Shown in pieces: positions 25,385-33,510 of a stretch of DNA of 64,000 bases. The stretch is taken from positions 24,990 through 88,989 of the forward strand of contig NZ_SSOJ01000041.1 in assembly GCF_029871205.1 (NCBI RefSeq), given 5' to 3'. The notes under the pieces are model-generated. The model was not told the origin of the DNA and made no database searches. It saw only the letters and a program-made list of their open reading frames with translations. Every line of letters starts with the position of its first letter. The first letter of the stretch is position 1. Made by a program: the position numbers and the translations under genes. The stretch is from Pseudomonas sp. BN417. Lineage in GTDB: Bacteria; Pseudomonadota; Gammaproteobacteria; Pseudomonadales; Pseudomonadaceae.

Positions 25385-26632
25385 TTACCACAGCGCCAGG
25401 GTATAGCCGAGGATGATCCGGTTCTCGTCGATATCCTGGGTCAGCCCATCGCCGGAGCGGAAGGTGACGTTGCGCAGGCGGACATTGAAGCCGCGCAAGG
25501 GGCCGCTCTGCACCACGTAGGCGAGGTCGCTGTCGCGCTCCCATTCGCGGCCATCGCGCACCGCGCCCTGTTTCACCCCATCGCCGCTGACGTAGCGGGT
25601 CATGAAACTCAGCCCCGGAATCCCCAGGCTGGCGAAGTCGTAGTCATAGCGCAGCTGCCAGGAGTCTTCCTCGGCCTTGGTGAAGGTGTTGTAGGTCACC
25701 AGGTTGACCACGAAGGGATCGCCCCCGGTAAGGAAGGGGAAGGCGCTGTCACCGGACAGCCGCTGCCAGGCCGCCGAGAAGCGCTGGGCGCCGGCGGTCA
25801 GGCTGAGCATGCCGTTGAAGTTGCGGTTGTCGACGCGTCCGGCCTTGGCCGCGCCGCTGTCGCTACTGTCGAAGTAGCGCAGGTCGCTCTTCAGGCTCAG
25901 GCCTTCGCCCAGGGGCAAGGTGTGTACGAGGCCGGCGAAGTGCTGGCGGTAGATGTCCTGCAGCTCCGAGCTGTAGGCGGTCAGCGCGAGGTTGGGCGTC
26001 AGTGCATAGGTGCCGCCGGCGAAGTCGAAGTGGTCGCTGGTCTGCCCGGCGAAGCCGATGTCGTCGCGGCTGGAGGAGTCGCGCAAGTTGGTTTCGGTGA
26101 GGCGGCCGGCATTCAGGGTCAGGCCGTCGATCTCCTGGCTGGTGAGCATGCCGCCGCTGAAGGTCGAGGGCAGCAGACGGGTGTCGTTGTACATGGCCAC
26201 TGGCAGGGTGGGCAGCAGGGTGCCAACCCGCAGGGTGCTTTTCGACGCGCGCAGCTTGGCGGTCAGTCCCAGTTCGCTGTAGTCGTCCACCGGCTCTTTC
26301 GAGGTGGGGCCGAAGGGCAGCAGGCCGGTGCCGCGTCGGTCGCGGCTGGAATCCAGTTTCACGCCCAGCTCGCCCAGGGCGTCCAGGCCGACGCCGATGC
26401 TGCCTTCGGTGAAGCCGGACTCGAAGCGGGCGATGAAGCCCTGGCTCCACTCGGCGGCCTTCGATTGCGGTGCCCCTTCCTGGCGGAAGTCGCGGTTGAT
26501 GTAGACGTTACGCAGCTCGAGGCTGGCCTTGCTGTCCGCGACCAGATCGGCCTCGGCGTTGCCGCTGCAGGCCAGGGCCAGCAGGGCGAATGATGGAAGT
26601 GCGAGCGAGTGCTGCCCTAGGGTCCTGATCAT
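25385..26632 (-). CDS. OprD-family outer-membrane porin
   Basis: A 415-residue OprD/OccK-type substrate-specific porin. The signal peptide ends near residue 28 (SGNAEA). The mature chain opens with DLVADSKASLELRNVYINRDF, and the barrel ends with the characteristic terminal aromatic (YTLALW). Such channels admit small carboxylates. Its place in the hpa cluster and the operator copy upstream suggest uptake of HPA or related aromatic acids. AGGAG and a CA-type A-rich motif directly precede the ATG at 26632. It is divergent from the TRAP transporter operon. Confidence 0.87.
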   Translation of the reverse strand: MIRTLGQHSLALPSFALLALACSGNAEADLVADSKASLELRNVYINRDFRQEGAPQSKAAEWSQGFIARFESGFTEGSIGVGLDALGELGVKLDSSRDRRGTGLLPFGPTSKEPVDDYSELGLTAKLRASKSTLRVGTLLPTLPVAMYNDTRLLPSTFSGGMLTSQEIDGLTLNAGRLTETNLRDSSSRDDIGFAGQTSDHFDFAGGTYALTPNLALTAYSSELQDIYRQHFAGLVHTLPLGEGLSLKSDLRYFDSSDSGAAKAGRVDNRNFNGMLSLTAGAQRFSAAWQRLSGDSAFPFLTGGDPFVVNLVTYNTFTKAEEDSWQLRYDYDFASLGIPGLSFMTRYVSGDGVKQGAVRDGREWERDSDLAYVVQSGPLRGFNVRLRNVTFRSGDGLTQDIDENRIILGYTLALW

Positions 26633-26639
26633 TGTTCTT
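26632..26639 (-). promoter_or_regulatory. Candidate Hfq/Crc CA motif at porin start
   Basis: On the minus strand AAGAACAA, matching AAnAAnAA, runs into the porin ATG between the ribosome binding site and the start codon. Binding of Hfq and Crc here would block initiation. Confidence 0.35.
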
Positions 26640-26713
26640 TTCTCCAGGAGGCCGAATTGGGTGAGGCTCGACCGGTCTTGCCGATCCTGAGCGGGGCAGA
26701 TTACTAGCACTTG

Positions 26714-26728
26714 ATTAATATCTTAACA
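26714..26728. promoter_or_regulatory. TTAA-N4-TTAA operator, porin side
   Basis: ATTAATATCTTAACA carries the same TTAA-TATC-TTAA core as the site before the MFS gene at 32672-32686. It lies about 82 bases before the porin start. Confidence 0.55.
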
Positions 26729-26900
26729 ATGTGTTTTTTGTGTATGCCTGCCAGAGCGCCGAGCGCATGGCATGGCTGTTTTTGCGCGATAAAGTTTTTA
26801 AATAATTGTTTTTAAAGAATTTATTTTTATTTGTTGGGTTCTCGCAATAGCCGTTAGGCGGCAAGTGGAATTGTCTCTGGTTGACATGCTTGTTTTAAAA
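26729..26900. promoter_or_regulatory. AT-rich divergent promoter region, porin/TRAP
   Basis: This stretch of the 381-base divergent gap has runs such as AAATAATTGTTTTTAAAGAA, far richer in A and T than the coding DNA around it. Promoters for the porin (minus) and TRAP operon (plus) should lie here. No gene is seen in the gap. Confidence 0.5.
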
Positions 26901-26915
26901 GTTAATGTGTTAACG
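26901..26915. promoter_or_regulatory. TTAA-N4-TTAA operator, TRAP side
   Basis: GTTAATGTGTTAACG is identical to the hpaG1 site at 24233-24247. The second half, GTTAACGAGATC (26909-26920), is repeated directly at 26929-26940, giving a 20-base period. Confidence 0.65.
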
Positions 26916-26990
26916 AGATCTTGAGGCTGTTAACGAGATCCTGGACCGCCGATGCTCCCGCGCGGGGTTGGCTGTCACACCCGCAAATAC

Positions 26991-26998
26991 AAGAACAA
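26991..26998 (+). promoter_or_regulatory. Candidate Hfq/Crc CA motif before dctP
   Basis: AAGAACAA matches AAnAAnAA and lies 15 bases before the dctP ATG, at the position where catabolite repression motifs act in Pseudomonas. Confidence 0.4.
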
Positions 26999-27013
26999 CG
27001 AGGCTCACCCCCC

Positions 27014-28036
27014 ATGAAGATGTCCAAGCTCGCCGTCCTCTTCGCTGCCGCCTGCACCTCAGGCGCGGCCCTCGCGGAAACCACCTACACCCTGAAGGTC
27101 GCGCATTTCCTGCCTGCCAACTCCAACGCCCAGCGCAACATCATCGAGCCCTGGTGCCAGCGGCTCAGTGACGAGTCCGCCGGCCGCCTGAAATGCCAGC
27201 TCTATCCCTCGATGCAACTGGGTGGAACCCCGGCCAAGCTGGCCGACATGGCGCGCAACGGCGTCGCCGATATCGTCTGGACCGCGCCGGCCTACTCGGC
27301 GGGCAAGTTCCCGCGCATCGAGGCCATGGAGCTGCCCTTCATGCTGCCGGCGGGGGCGAAGGCCAGTAACCCGATCATCTGGCAGTACTACGAGCAGTAC
27401 GCCAAGGACGACTTCAAGGGCTACAAGGTGCTGTCGATCCACGGCGATGGCGGCATGGACATCCATACCCGCGGCAAGGCCGTGGCCAGCCTCGACGACC
27501 TGAAGAACCTCAAGCTGCGCGCCTCCAGCCGCACCGCGGCGAAGCTGGTGGAAGCCCTGGGCGCCACTCCGGTGAGCATGCCCCCGGCGCAGATGACCGA
27601 GTCCATCTCCAAGGGGGTGGTGGATGGTGCGCTGGCCTCCTGGGAAGTGGTGCCGCCGACCAAACTGGATGAAGTCACCGATCACCATTCGAGCATCCCC
27701 GCCGGCGAACCGGCCTTCTCCTACACCGTGCTCGCCATGCTGATGAACGCTCGCAAGTTCGATAGCCTGCCGGATGACCTGCGCGCCATCATCGAGCGCA
27801 ACAGCGGCCCGGTCCTGAATGAGCGCTTCGCCACCGCCTGGGACAAGGCCCTGGACGCAGCCCGCACGGGCACCCCGGTCGAGCAGATGGTGGCGATCGA
27901 TGCACCGGCCTACGCCGGCATGCGCCAGGCCGCCGCGCCGGTGGCCGATGCCTGGGCGGCTGACGCGAGCGACAAGGGACTGGATGGCAAGGCCTTGCTG
28001 GAAGGCGCCCGCAACCTCTCCGCACAGGCCCGGTGA
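27014..28036 (+). CDS. dctP: TRAP transporter substrate-binding protein (DctP type)
   Basis: A 340-residue periplasmic binding protein. The signal peptide ends around Ala21 (SGAALA-ETT). The mature chain follows the DctP fold with LKVAHFLPANSNAQ, LYPSMQLGGTPAKLADM and NLKLRASSRTAAKLVEALGATPVSMPPAQM, the last including the conserved arginine that binds substrate carboxylate. The gene is first of a P-Q-M operon whose promoter holds a perfect copy of the hpa operator. HPA or a related aromatic carboxylate is therefore the likely substrate (inference). Confidence 0.9.
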   Translation: MKMSKLAVLFAAACTSGAALAETTYTLKVAHFLPANSNAQRNIIEPWCQRLSDESAGRLKCQLYPSMQLGGTPAKLADMARNGVADIVWTAPAYSAGKFPRIEAMELPFMLPAGAKASNPIIWQYYEQYAKDDFKGYKVLSIHGDGGMDIHTRGKAVASLDDLKNLKLRASSRTAAKLVEALGATPVSMPPAQMTESISKGVVDGALASWEVVPPTKLDEVTDHHSSIPAGEPAFSYTVLAMLMNARKFDSLPDDLRAIIERNSGPVLNERFATAWDKALDAARTGTPVEQMVAIDAPAYAGMRQAAAPVADAWAADASDKGLDGKALLEGARNLSAQAR

Positions 28037-28042
28037 TCCACG

Positions 28043-28573
28043 ATGAACGAGTCCCTTTCCTTCGACGCCGCGCCCGAGGTAGGGCGCGGCACGGCGGGTC
28101 GCCTGCTGTACCGCGTCACCCAGGGCTTCGCCCTCGGTGGTGGGCTGATCCTGCTGGTGCTGGTGGGCATGTCCCTGATCTCGGTGATCGGCCGCAAGCT
28201 GTTCGCCACGCCGGTGCACGGCGATATCGAGCTGATGGAAATCGGCGCCGCCATGGCCATCGCCGCCTTCCTGCCGCTCTGTGAGCTGCGTGGCCAGCAC
28301 ATCAAGGTGGATGCCTTCACCCTGAAACTGCCGGTGCGGGCCCAGGCCTGGCTGGACGCCTGCGCCCATTTCCTCTGCCTGGTGGCCGCGCTGGTGCTGG
28401 CTTGGCGCACCAGCCTGCAGGTGCTGGAGAGCCGTGAGTACGGCGAGGTCTCGACGCTGCTCTCGGTGCCCCTGTGGATACCCTTGCTGCTGATCGTGCC
28501 GAGCTTGCTGTTGCTGGCCGTGACTGCCGGTGCCCGAACCTTCCATTGCCTTGCGCGGGAGCAACGCCCATGA
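28043..28573 (+). CDS. dctQ: TRAP transporter small membrane subunit (DctQ type)
   Basis: A 176-residue protein with four hydrophobic helices and the DctQ-typical GDIELMEIGAAMAIAAFLPL segment. It pairs with the large subunit to form the sodium-coupled permease. It starts six bases after dctP and its stop overlaps the dctM start (ATGA). Confidence 0.9.
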   Translation: MNESLSFDAAPEVGRGTAGRLLYRVTQGFALGGGLILLVLVGMSLISVIGRKLFATPVHGDIELMEIGAAMAIAAFLPLCELRGQHIKVDAFTLKLPVRAQAWLDACAHFLCLVAALVLAWRTSLQVLESREYGEVSTLLSVPLWIPLLLIVPSLLLLAVTAGARTFHCLAREQRP

Positions 28574-29892
28574 GCGGACTCAGTCTCGGCCTGCTGGCGC
28601 TGGCCGCCACCTTTACCCTGCTGGTGCTGCGCGTGCACATCGGCCTGACCATGATGGTGGGCGGCGCCCTGTGCTTCCTGGCGGTGAACCAGGGCGACCT
28701 GTCGGCGCTGCTCTTCAGCCTGAACAACCTGGCCTGGTCGCGCCTGTCCAACTACGACCTGGCGGTGATCCCGCTGTTCGTGCTGATGGGCCAGTTCGCC
28801 ACCCACGGCGGCCTGTCCAAGGCCATCTTCCGCTGCGCGGCGGCGTTCGTGGGGCACCTGCGCGGAGGCCTGGGCATGTCGGCCATCGGCGCCTGCGCTG
28901 GCTTCGGTGCCATCTGCGGCTCGTCGCTGGCCACCTCGGCGACCATGAGCCAGGTGGCGCTGCCGGAGCTGCGCCGGCACAACTACTCCGGCCGCCTGGC
29001 CACCGCCACCGTCGCGGCGGGCGGCACCCTGGGCATCCTCATCCCGCCCTCGGTGCCGTTGATCATCTATGCGGTGCTGACCCAGGAATCCATCGCCAAG
29101 CTGTTCGTCGCCGCCGTGGTGCCGGGCCTGCTGGCGGCGCTGGGCTACATCCTGGTCGTGCGCCTGATGGTGTCCCGCGAGCCCGAAGGCCATCACCGCA
29201 GCGAACCGGCCAGCGCGACCGAGCGGATCAAGGCGCTGCTGCAGGTGCTGCCGGTGCTCGGGGTGTTCCTGGTGGTGATCGTCGGCATCTACGGCGGCTG
29301 GACCAACCCCACCGAGGCCGCTTCCATCGGCGCGGCCGCCTGCGGTCTGCTGGCGCTCATCCAGGGCGGCCTGCGCTGGGAGGGCCTGCAGCGCTGCCTG
29401 CTGGGCACCGCCGAAACCAGCGGGATGATCTTTCTCGTGCTGCTTGGTGCCGACCTGCTCAACGCGGGCCTCGCCCTGACCCAGATGCCCACCGAGCTGG
29501 CCGAGTGGGTCAAACAGAGTGGCCTCGCGCCAATCCTGGTGCTCAGCGCCATCCTCCTGCTCTACCTGTTGCTGGGCTGCGTGATGGACTCGCTGGCGAT
29601 GATCCTGCTGACCATCCCGATCTTCTACCCGGTGATCATGGGGCTGGAATTCTTCGGCATGAGCGAAGTGGATAAGTCCATCTGGTTCGGCATCCTCGCC
29701 TTGATGGTGGTGGAGATCGGCCTGATCCACCCGCCCCTGGGGATGAACCTGTTCATCGTCAACAAGGTGGCTCGCGACGTGCCCTACCTGGAAACCGCCA
29801 AGGGCGTGCTGCCGTTCCTCGCCTCCGACCTGCTGCGCATTGTCCTGCTGGTGGCCTTCCCCGGTATCTGCCTGTGGCTGCTCAGCCTGTGA
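28570..29892 (+). CDS. dctM: TRAP transporter large permease subunit (DctM type)
   Basis: A 440-residue inner-membrane protein with about 12 helices of the DctM family. Seen are the amphipathic reentrant segments GFGAICGSSLATSATMSQVALPE and GGTLGILIPPSVPLIIYAVLT, and the late MDSLAMILLTIPIFYPVI and IGLIHPPLGMNLF motifs. The ATG at 28570 overlaps the dctQ stop; frames extending upstream are inside dctQ. It completes a three-gene TRAP importer. Confidence 0.92.
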   Translation: MSGLSLGLLALAATFTLLVLRVHIGLTMMVGGALCFLAVNQGDLSALLFSLNNLAWSRLSNYDLAVIPLFVLMGQFATHGGLSKAIFRCAAAFVGHLRGGLGMSAIGACAGFGAICGSSLATSATMSQVALPELRRHNYSGRLATATVAAGGTLGILIPPSVPLIIYAVLTQESIAKLFVAAVVPGLLAALGYILVVRLMVSREPEGHHRSEPASATERIKALLQVLPVLGVFLVVIVGIYGGWTNPTEAASIGAAACGLLALIQGGLRWEGLQRCLLGTAETSGMIFLVLLGADLLNAGLALTQMPTELAEWVKQSGLAPILVLSAILLLYLLLGCVMDSLAMILLTIPIFYPVIMGLEFFGMSEVDKSIWFGILALMVVEIGLIHPPLGMNLFIVNKVARDVPYLETAKGVLPFLASDLLRIVLLVAFPGICLWLLSL

Positions 29893-29947
29893 CCCGATGC
29901 GGGCCGTGCGGCGGCCCGCCTTCTCACCGCCGTCGCGGAGACTCCCG

Positions 29948-31144
29948 ATGAACCAGCCCCTCCCGGCCGGCCGTGGATTGATCGTCCTGCTGGCCGCGTT
30001 AGTGGCCTTCGCGCCCCTGTCCATCGACATGTACCTGCCGAGCCTGCCCACCCTGGCGCGCGACCTCGCCGCCAGTGAGGCGCAAGTGCAGCACAGCATC
30101 AGTGTGTTCCTGGTGGGGCTGTGCCTCGGCATGCTCTTCTACGGGCCACTGTCGGACCGCTTCGGCCGGCGCCCGCTGCTGCTCGGCGGAATCGCCCTCT
30201 ATGTCGCCGCCAGCCTCGGCTGCTCCCTGGCCACCAGCGCCGACCAGCTCCTGCTCTGGCGCGGCCTGCAGGCCCTCGGCGGCGCGGCGGCCTCGGTGCT
30301 GGCGCGGGCCATGGTGCGCGACCTGTTCCCCCTGCAGCAGTCGGCGCGGGTGCTGTCGCTGATGCACCTGGTGACCATGCTCGCCACCCTGGTGGCGCCG
30401 CTGCTGGGCAGCTGGCTGATGCAGCTGGCCGGTTGGCGCGCGATTTTCGTGGGCCTGCTGGGTTTCGCCACCCTGTGTGGCCTGGCGGTCTGGCTGCGGG
30501 TGCCGGAAACCCACCGGGGCGAAGCGCGCGGGCATTCCCTGGGCAGCGCCTTCGCCGCCTACCTTGCGATCCTCCGCAACCCGCGTGCGGTGGGGTTGAT
30601 GCTGTGCATGGAGCTGTCCTTCGCCGGCATGTTCGCCTACATCACCGGCTCGCCCTTCGTCTTCATCGAGCACTTCGGCTTCAGCCCGAACCAGTACGCG
30701 CTGCTGTTCAGTTCCAATATCGCCGGGGTGATAGTCGCCACCTCCCTCAATGCCCGCCTGGTGGGGCGCCTGGGGCCGGAGACCCTGCTGCGCCGGGGTT
30801 CGGCCGTTTCTGCCCTGGCCGGGCTGTGGCTGCTTGTCGCCGCCAGCCAGCCGGCCCCAGGTTGGATGGGGATCGCCGTCGGCCTGCTGCTGTACGTCAG
30901 CGTCACCGGCATGCTCGGCGCCAACGCCATCGCCAGCCTGATGGCGCTGTTCCCTCAGCGTGCCGGCGCCGCTGCGGCGCTGGCGGTGGCCGGACAGTTC
31001 GGCCTCGGCGCCCTGGCCAGCGCCCTGGTGGGGGCCATGCATGACGGCTCGCCACTGCCCATGTGCCTGATCGTCGCGCTCTGCGGTGCGGGCTCCTTCG
31101 CCGCCCTTCGCCTGGCTCTGTGCGCCGAGCCTGCGGTGGCCTGA
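29948..31144 (+). CDS. Bcr/CflA-family MFS drug exporter
   Basis: A 398-residue major facilitator with 12 helices. The N-terminal SIDMYLPSLPTLARDL and the loop YGPLSDRFGRRPLLLGG, the classic MFS motif A, place it in the Bcr/CflA (DHA1) group. The helix-5 motif (LVAPLLGSWLM) of antiporters is present. It starts 55 bases after dctM and may share its transcript. It could export toxic phenolics or an antibiotic; the cluster has no obvious HpaX, and this protein is not of the HpaX (ACS) type. Confidence 0.88.
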   Translation: MNQPLPAGRGLIVLLAALVAFAPLSIDMYLPSLPTLARDLAASEAQVQHSISVFLVGLCLGMLFYGPLSDRFGRRPLLLGGIALYVAASLGCSLATSADQLLLWRGLQALGGAAASVLARAMVRDLFPLQQSARVLSLMHLVTMLATLVAPLLGSWLMQLAGWRAIFVGLLGFATLCGLAVWLRVPETHRGEARGHSLGSAFAAYLAILRNPRAVGLMLCMELSFAGMFAYITGSPFVFIEHFGFSPNQYALLFSSNIAGVIVATSLNARLVGRLGPETLLRRGSAVSALAGLWLLVAASQPAPGWMGIAVGLLLYVSVTGMLGANAIASLMALFPQRAGAAAALAVAGQFGLGALASALVGAMHDGSPLPMCLIVALCGAGSFAALRLALCAEPAVA

Positions 31145-31165
31145 GTTCGGCGTTGAGCCTTGGCT

Positions 31166-31368
31166 CCCAGCGGTGGAAATCGTTTCGCGATTTCCACCGC
31201 TGGGCGACTCCTTGCTGTCCACCATGGTGGTTTGCGGCGGGGAGCCACGCTTTAGCATGTTGGTAGGGTGCGCTGTGCGCACCAGGACCTCGGCACGGGA
31301 TTCCGGTGCGCGCAGCGCACCCTACGAGTGGCTTCTCGCGTCGGGTGGACAGCGCTTTTCTGTCCACC
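31166..31368. repeat. Three stacked inverted repeats between convergent MFS genes
   Basis: The 247-base gap has no gene. It contains a perfect 17-bp hairpin (CCCAGCGGTGGAAATCG and inverse, loop of five, 31166-31204). A GTAGGGTGCGC element with its inverse follows at 31263-31325, and a GGTGGACA/TGTCCACC stem at 31344-31368. Together they can act as a bidirectional transcription barrier. Confidence 0.7.
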
Positions 31369-31391
31369 ATTGGAATCATCAGCCCAGTTGC

Positions 31392-32639
31392 TCAGCCATC
31401 CTCCTTCGGTGCCGCCGCGATCTCCCGGCCCAGCCAGCGCTGGCGCGGCAGTAGCCAGGCGCAATAGCCGAGCAGCAGCGCGCCGGCGCTGGCCATGGCC
31501 CAGGGCGCGCCGACCTGTTCGGCGAGCACGCCCACCAGCAGGCCGCCGATGGCGTCGAAGCCGAAGCGCGTCGAGGTATAGAGCGCCACCACCCGGCCAC
31601 GCAGGTGTTCCGGCGCCAGGCTCTGCAGGAGGATGTTGGTGCCCACGTTGCAATTGGTGATGGCGAAACCGAGCACCGCCATAGCCAGCAGCGAGAGGGC
31701 GAGCTGTTCGCTGGCGGCGAAGGCCAGCAACCCGGCGCCACCGGCCAGGGCGCAGGCCATGATGCTGGTCACCAGCCCCGGCAGGGCATGGCGATTGGCG
31801 AGGAACGCGGTGCCCAGCAGCGAGCCCAGGCCGGCGGCGCCCCAGAGCCAGCCGAGGGTGCGCGCGTCGCCGGCGAAGATGTCCTTGGCGAACACCGGCA
31901 GCAGCACTGCATAGCTGGAGGCGGTGAGGTTGACCACCAGCACGCTGGTCATCATCAGGCGGATCGGTGGGCGGCCGGCGATGTAGCGCAGGCCTTCGCG
32001 GAACACATCGCCGGTGGAGCCCTGGGCGCGTGGCGTGGGGGCCATGCGGATCACCAGCAGCCCGGCGGCCAGGCCCAGGTAGGAGAGGGCGTTGAGGGCG
32101 AAGCAGGTCGCCTCGCTGGTGAAGCCCAGCAGCAGGCCGGCCAGCGGCGGGCCGATGAAGCGCGAACTGTTGAACAGCATGGCGTTCAGCGCCAGGGCGT
32201 TGGGCAGGTCCTCCTTTCCGCTGACGAACTGGCTGAGCAGGGACTGGCGCAGGGGCGTGTCGAAGGCGTTGAGCACGCCGAGCAGGGTGGCCATGGCGAC
32301 GATCAGTGTCGGGCCGATCAGCCCGCTCGCCGTCAGCCCCGCCAGGGCCACGGCCTGCAGGCCGAGCAGGCCCTGCACGCCGATCAGCAGGCGGCGCTTG
32401 TCATGCCGGTCGATCCACGCGCCGGCTAGCGGGCCCACCAGCAGTTGTGGCAGCAACGAGGCGAAGGTGGTGATGCCGAGCAGCGCCGCCGAGCCGGTGA
32501 GGCGGTAGACCAGCCAGGCCAGCGCCACCTGCTGCAGCCAACTGCCCAGGGTGGAGACGGCCTGGCCGGCGAAGTACAGGCGGAAGTTGCGGTGGCGCAG
32601 GGCGCGGATGGCGGCGGGCCAGGGACGGGGTTCGGACAT
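31392..32639 (-). CDS. MFS transporter of the EntS/DHA3 type
   Basis: A 415-residue major facilitator with the N-terminal RNFRLYFAGQAVSTLGSWLQQVALAWLVYRLTGS segment and DRHDKRRLLIG loop typical of the DHA3/MFS_3 group (EntS-like exporters). A TTAA-N4-TTAA site lies 33 bases before its start, so it is probably in the same regulon as hpaG1 and the TRAP operon. It may export HPA pathway intermediates or a related aromatic. The substrate is not readable from sequence. Confidence 0.85.
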   Translation of the reverse strand: MSEPRPWPAAIRALRHRNFRLYFAGQAVSTLGSWLQQVALAWLVYRLTGSAALLGITTFASLLPQLLVGPLAGAWIDRHDKRRLLIGVQGLLGLQAVALAGLTASGLIGPTLIVAMATLLGVLNAFDTPLRQSLLSQFVSGKEDLPNALALNAMLFNSSRFIGPPLAGLLLGFTSEATCFALNALSYLGLAAGLLVIRMAPTPRAQGSTGDVFREGLRYIAGRPPIRLMMTSVLVVNLTASSYAVLLPVFAKDIFAGDARTLGWLWGAAGLGSLLGTAFLANRHALPGLVTSIMACALAGGAGLLAFAASEQLALSLLAMAVLGFAITNCNVGTNILLQSLAPEHLRGRVVALYTSTRFGFDAIGGLLVGVLAEQVGAPWAMASAGALLLGYCAWLLPRQRWLGREIAAAPKEDG

Positions 32640-32671
32640 CGGGGCGACTACGGGCTGGGCGGGAGGAGAAG

Positions 32672-32686
32672 GTTAATATCTTAACG
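32672..32686. promoter_or_regulatory. TTAA-N4-TTAA operator before MFS gene
   Basis: GTTAATATCTTAACG, a near-perfect member of the operator class, lies 33 bases before the MFS start at 32639 (minus strand), close enough to block RNA polymerase. Confidence 0.6.
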
Positions 32687-32698
32687 TCACGTGCCTTC

Positions 32699-32963
32699 CT
32701 GTGGGTTCGAATTCATTCGAAAAAGGGTCGCGAAGTGGCCCCCAGGGGAGTTTCCATAGGCGGGACTTCGTCCCGCTTCGCGAATGAATTCGCCCCCACA
32801 AGGTGTGGCCTCGGGCCTGGTTTTTCTGTGGGTTCGAATTCATTCGAAAAGGGCCTCGAAGCGGCCCTGTAGGAGCGAATTCATTCGCGAAAGGACGGCG
32901 AGGCCGTCCTAGGGAGATAGGGCAGCTCGTTGACCTGCATCGCGATTGAAATCGCTCCCACAG
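32699..32963. repeat. REP-like array, five copies
   Basis: The 342-base gap between hpaC and the MFS gene holds REP-like elements at about 32700-32720 (forward), 32780-32800 (inverse), 32828-32848 (forward), 32870-32892 (forward) and 32940-32962 (inverse). Variants are GTGGGTTCGAATTCATTCGA and GTAGGAGCGAATTCATTCGC. No gene is present. Confidence 0.8.
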
Positions 32964-32981
32964 AGTGTGCCCCCACAGGCC

Positions 32982-33494
32982 TCAGGCCGCGACGCTCGGC
33001 CGTTGCAGGTGGTGGAAGGCGCGGCTGAAGTAGACCAGGCCGTCGCCCCGGTCGCGCACCCGGATATCGTCCAGTTCCACCAGCAGCACCGAGTGGGTGC
33101 CCACTTCCCGCACTTCCGCCACGCGGCCCTGGAGATTGGCCAGGGCGCCGGCCAGGCGCGGTTGGGCGTCCGGTTCCAGTTGCCAGTCGTGGAGGCCGAA
33201 GCGCTGCTCCATCTCCACCCGGGTCATGCCGGCGAAGTGCTTGGCCACGTCCTCGTGCTCGCTGGCCAGCACGTTTACGCAGAGCCGGCCGTTGGCCTTG
33301 AACACCGGGTTCAGCGCGCTGCTGCGGTTGATGCAGAGCATCAGCGTCGGCGGCGTGTCGGTGACCGAGCAGACCGCCGTGGCGGTGATGCCGCAGCGCC
33401 CGGCGGGGCCGTCGCTGGTGACTACGCTGACGGCGGCACAGAGGTGCGCCATGGCTTCGCGGAAGGCCTGCTGGCGGGGATCGAGTCGGTTCAT
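32982..33494 (-). CDS. hpaC: HpaC, flavin reductase component of HPA 3-monooxygenase
   Basis: A 170-residue flavin:NADH oxidoreductase of the split-barrel family. It has FREAMAHLCAAVSVVTSDG, GITATAVCSVTDTPPTLMLCINRSS and the C-terminal GLVYFSRAFHHL. It supplies free reduced FAD to HpaB. It lacks the C-terminal MarR-like domain of the C1 reductase at 16660-17598, which is a distant relative. It follows hpaB by 16 bases on the minus strand. Confidence 0.92.
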   Translation of the reverse strand: MNRLDPRQQAFREAMAHLCAAVSVVTSDGPAGRCGITATAVCSVTDTPPTLMLCINRSSALNPVFKANGRLCVNVLASEHEDVAKHFAGMTRVEMEQRFGLHDWQLEPDAQPRLAGALANLQGRVAEVREVGTHSVLLVELDDIRVRDRGDGLVYFSRAFHHLQRPSVAA

Positions 33495-33510
33495 GGCGAG
33501 GTCCTCCGGG

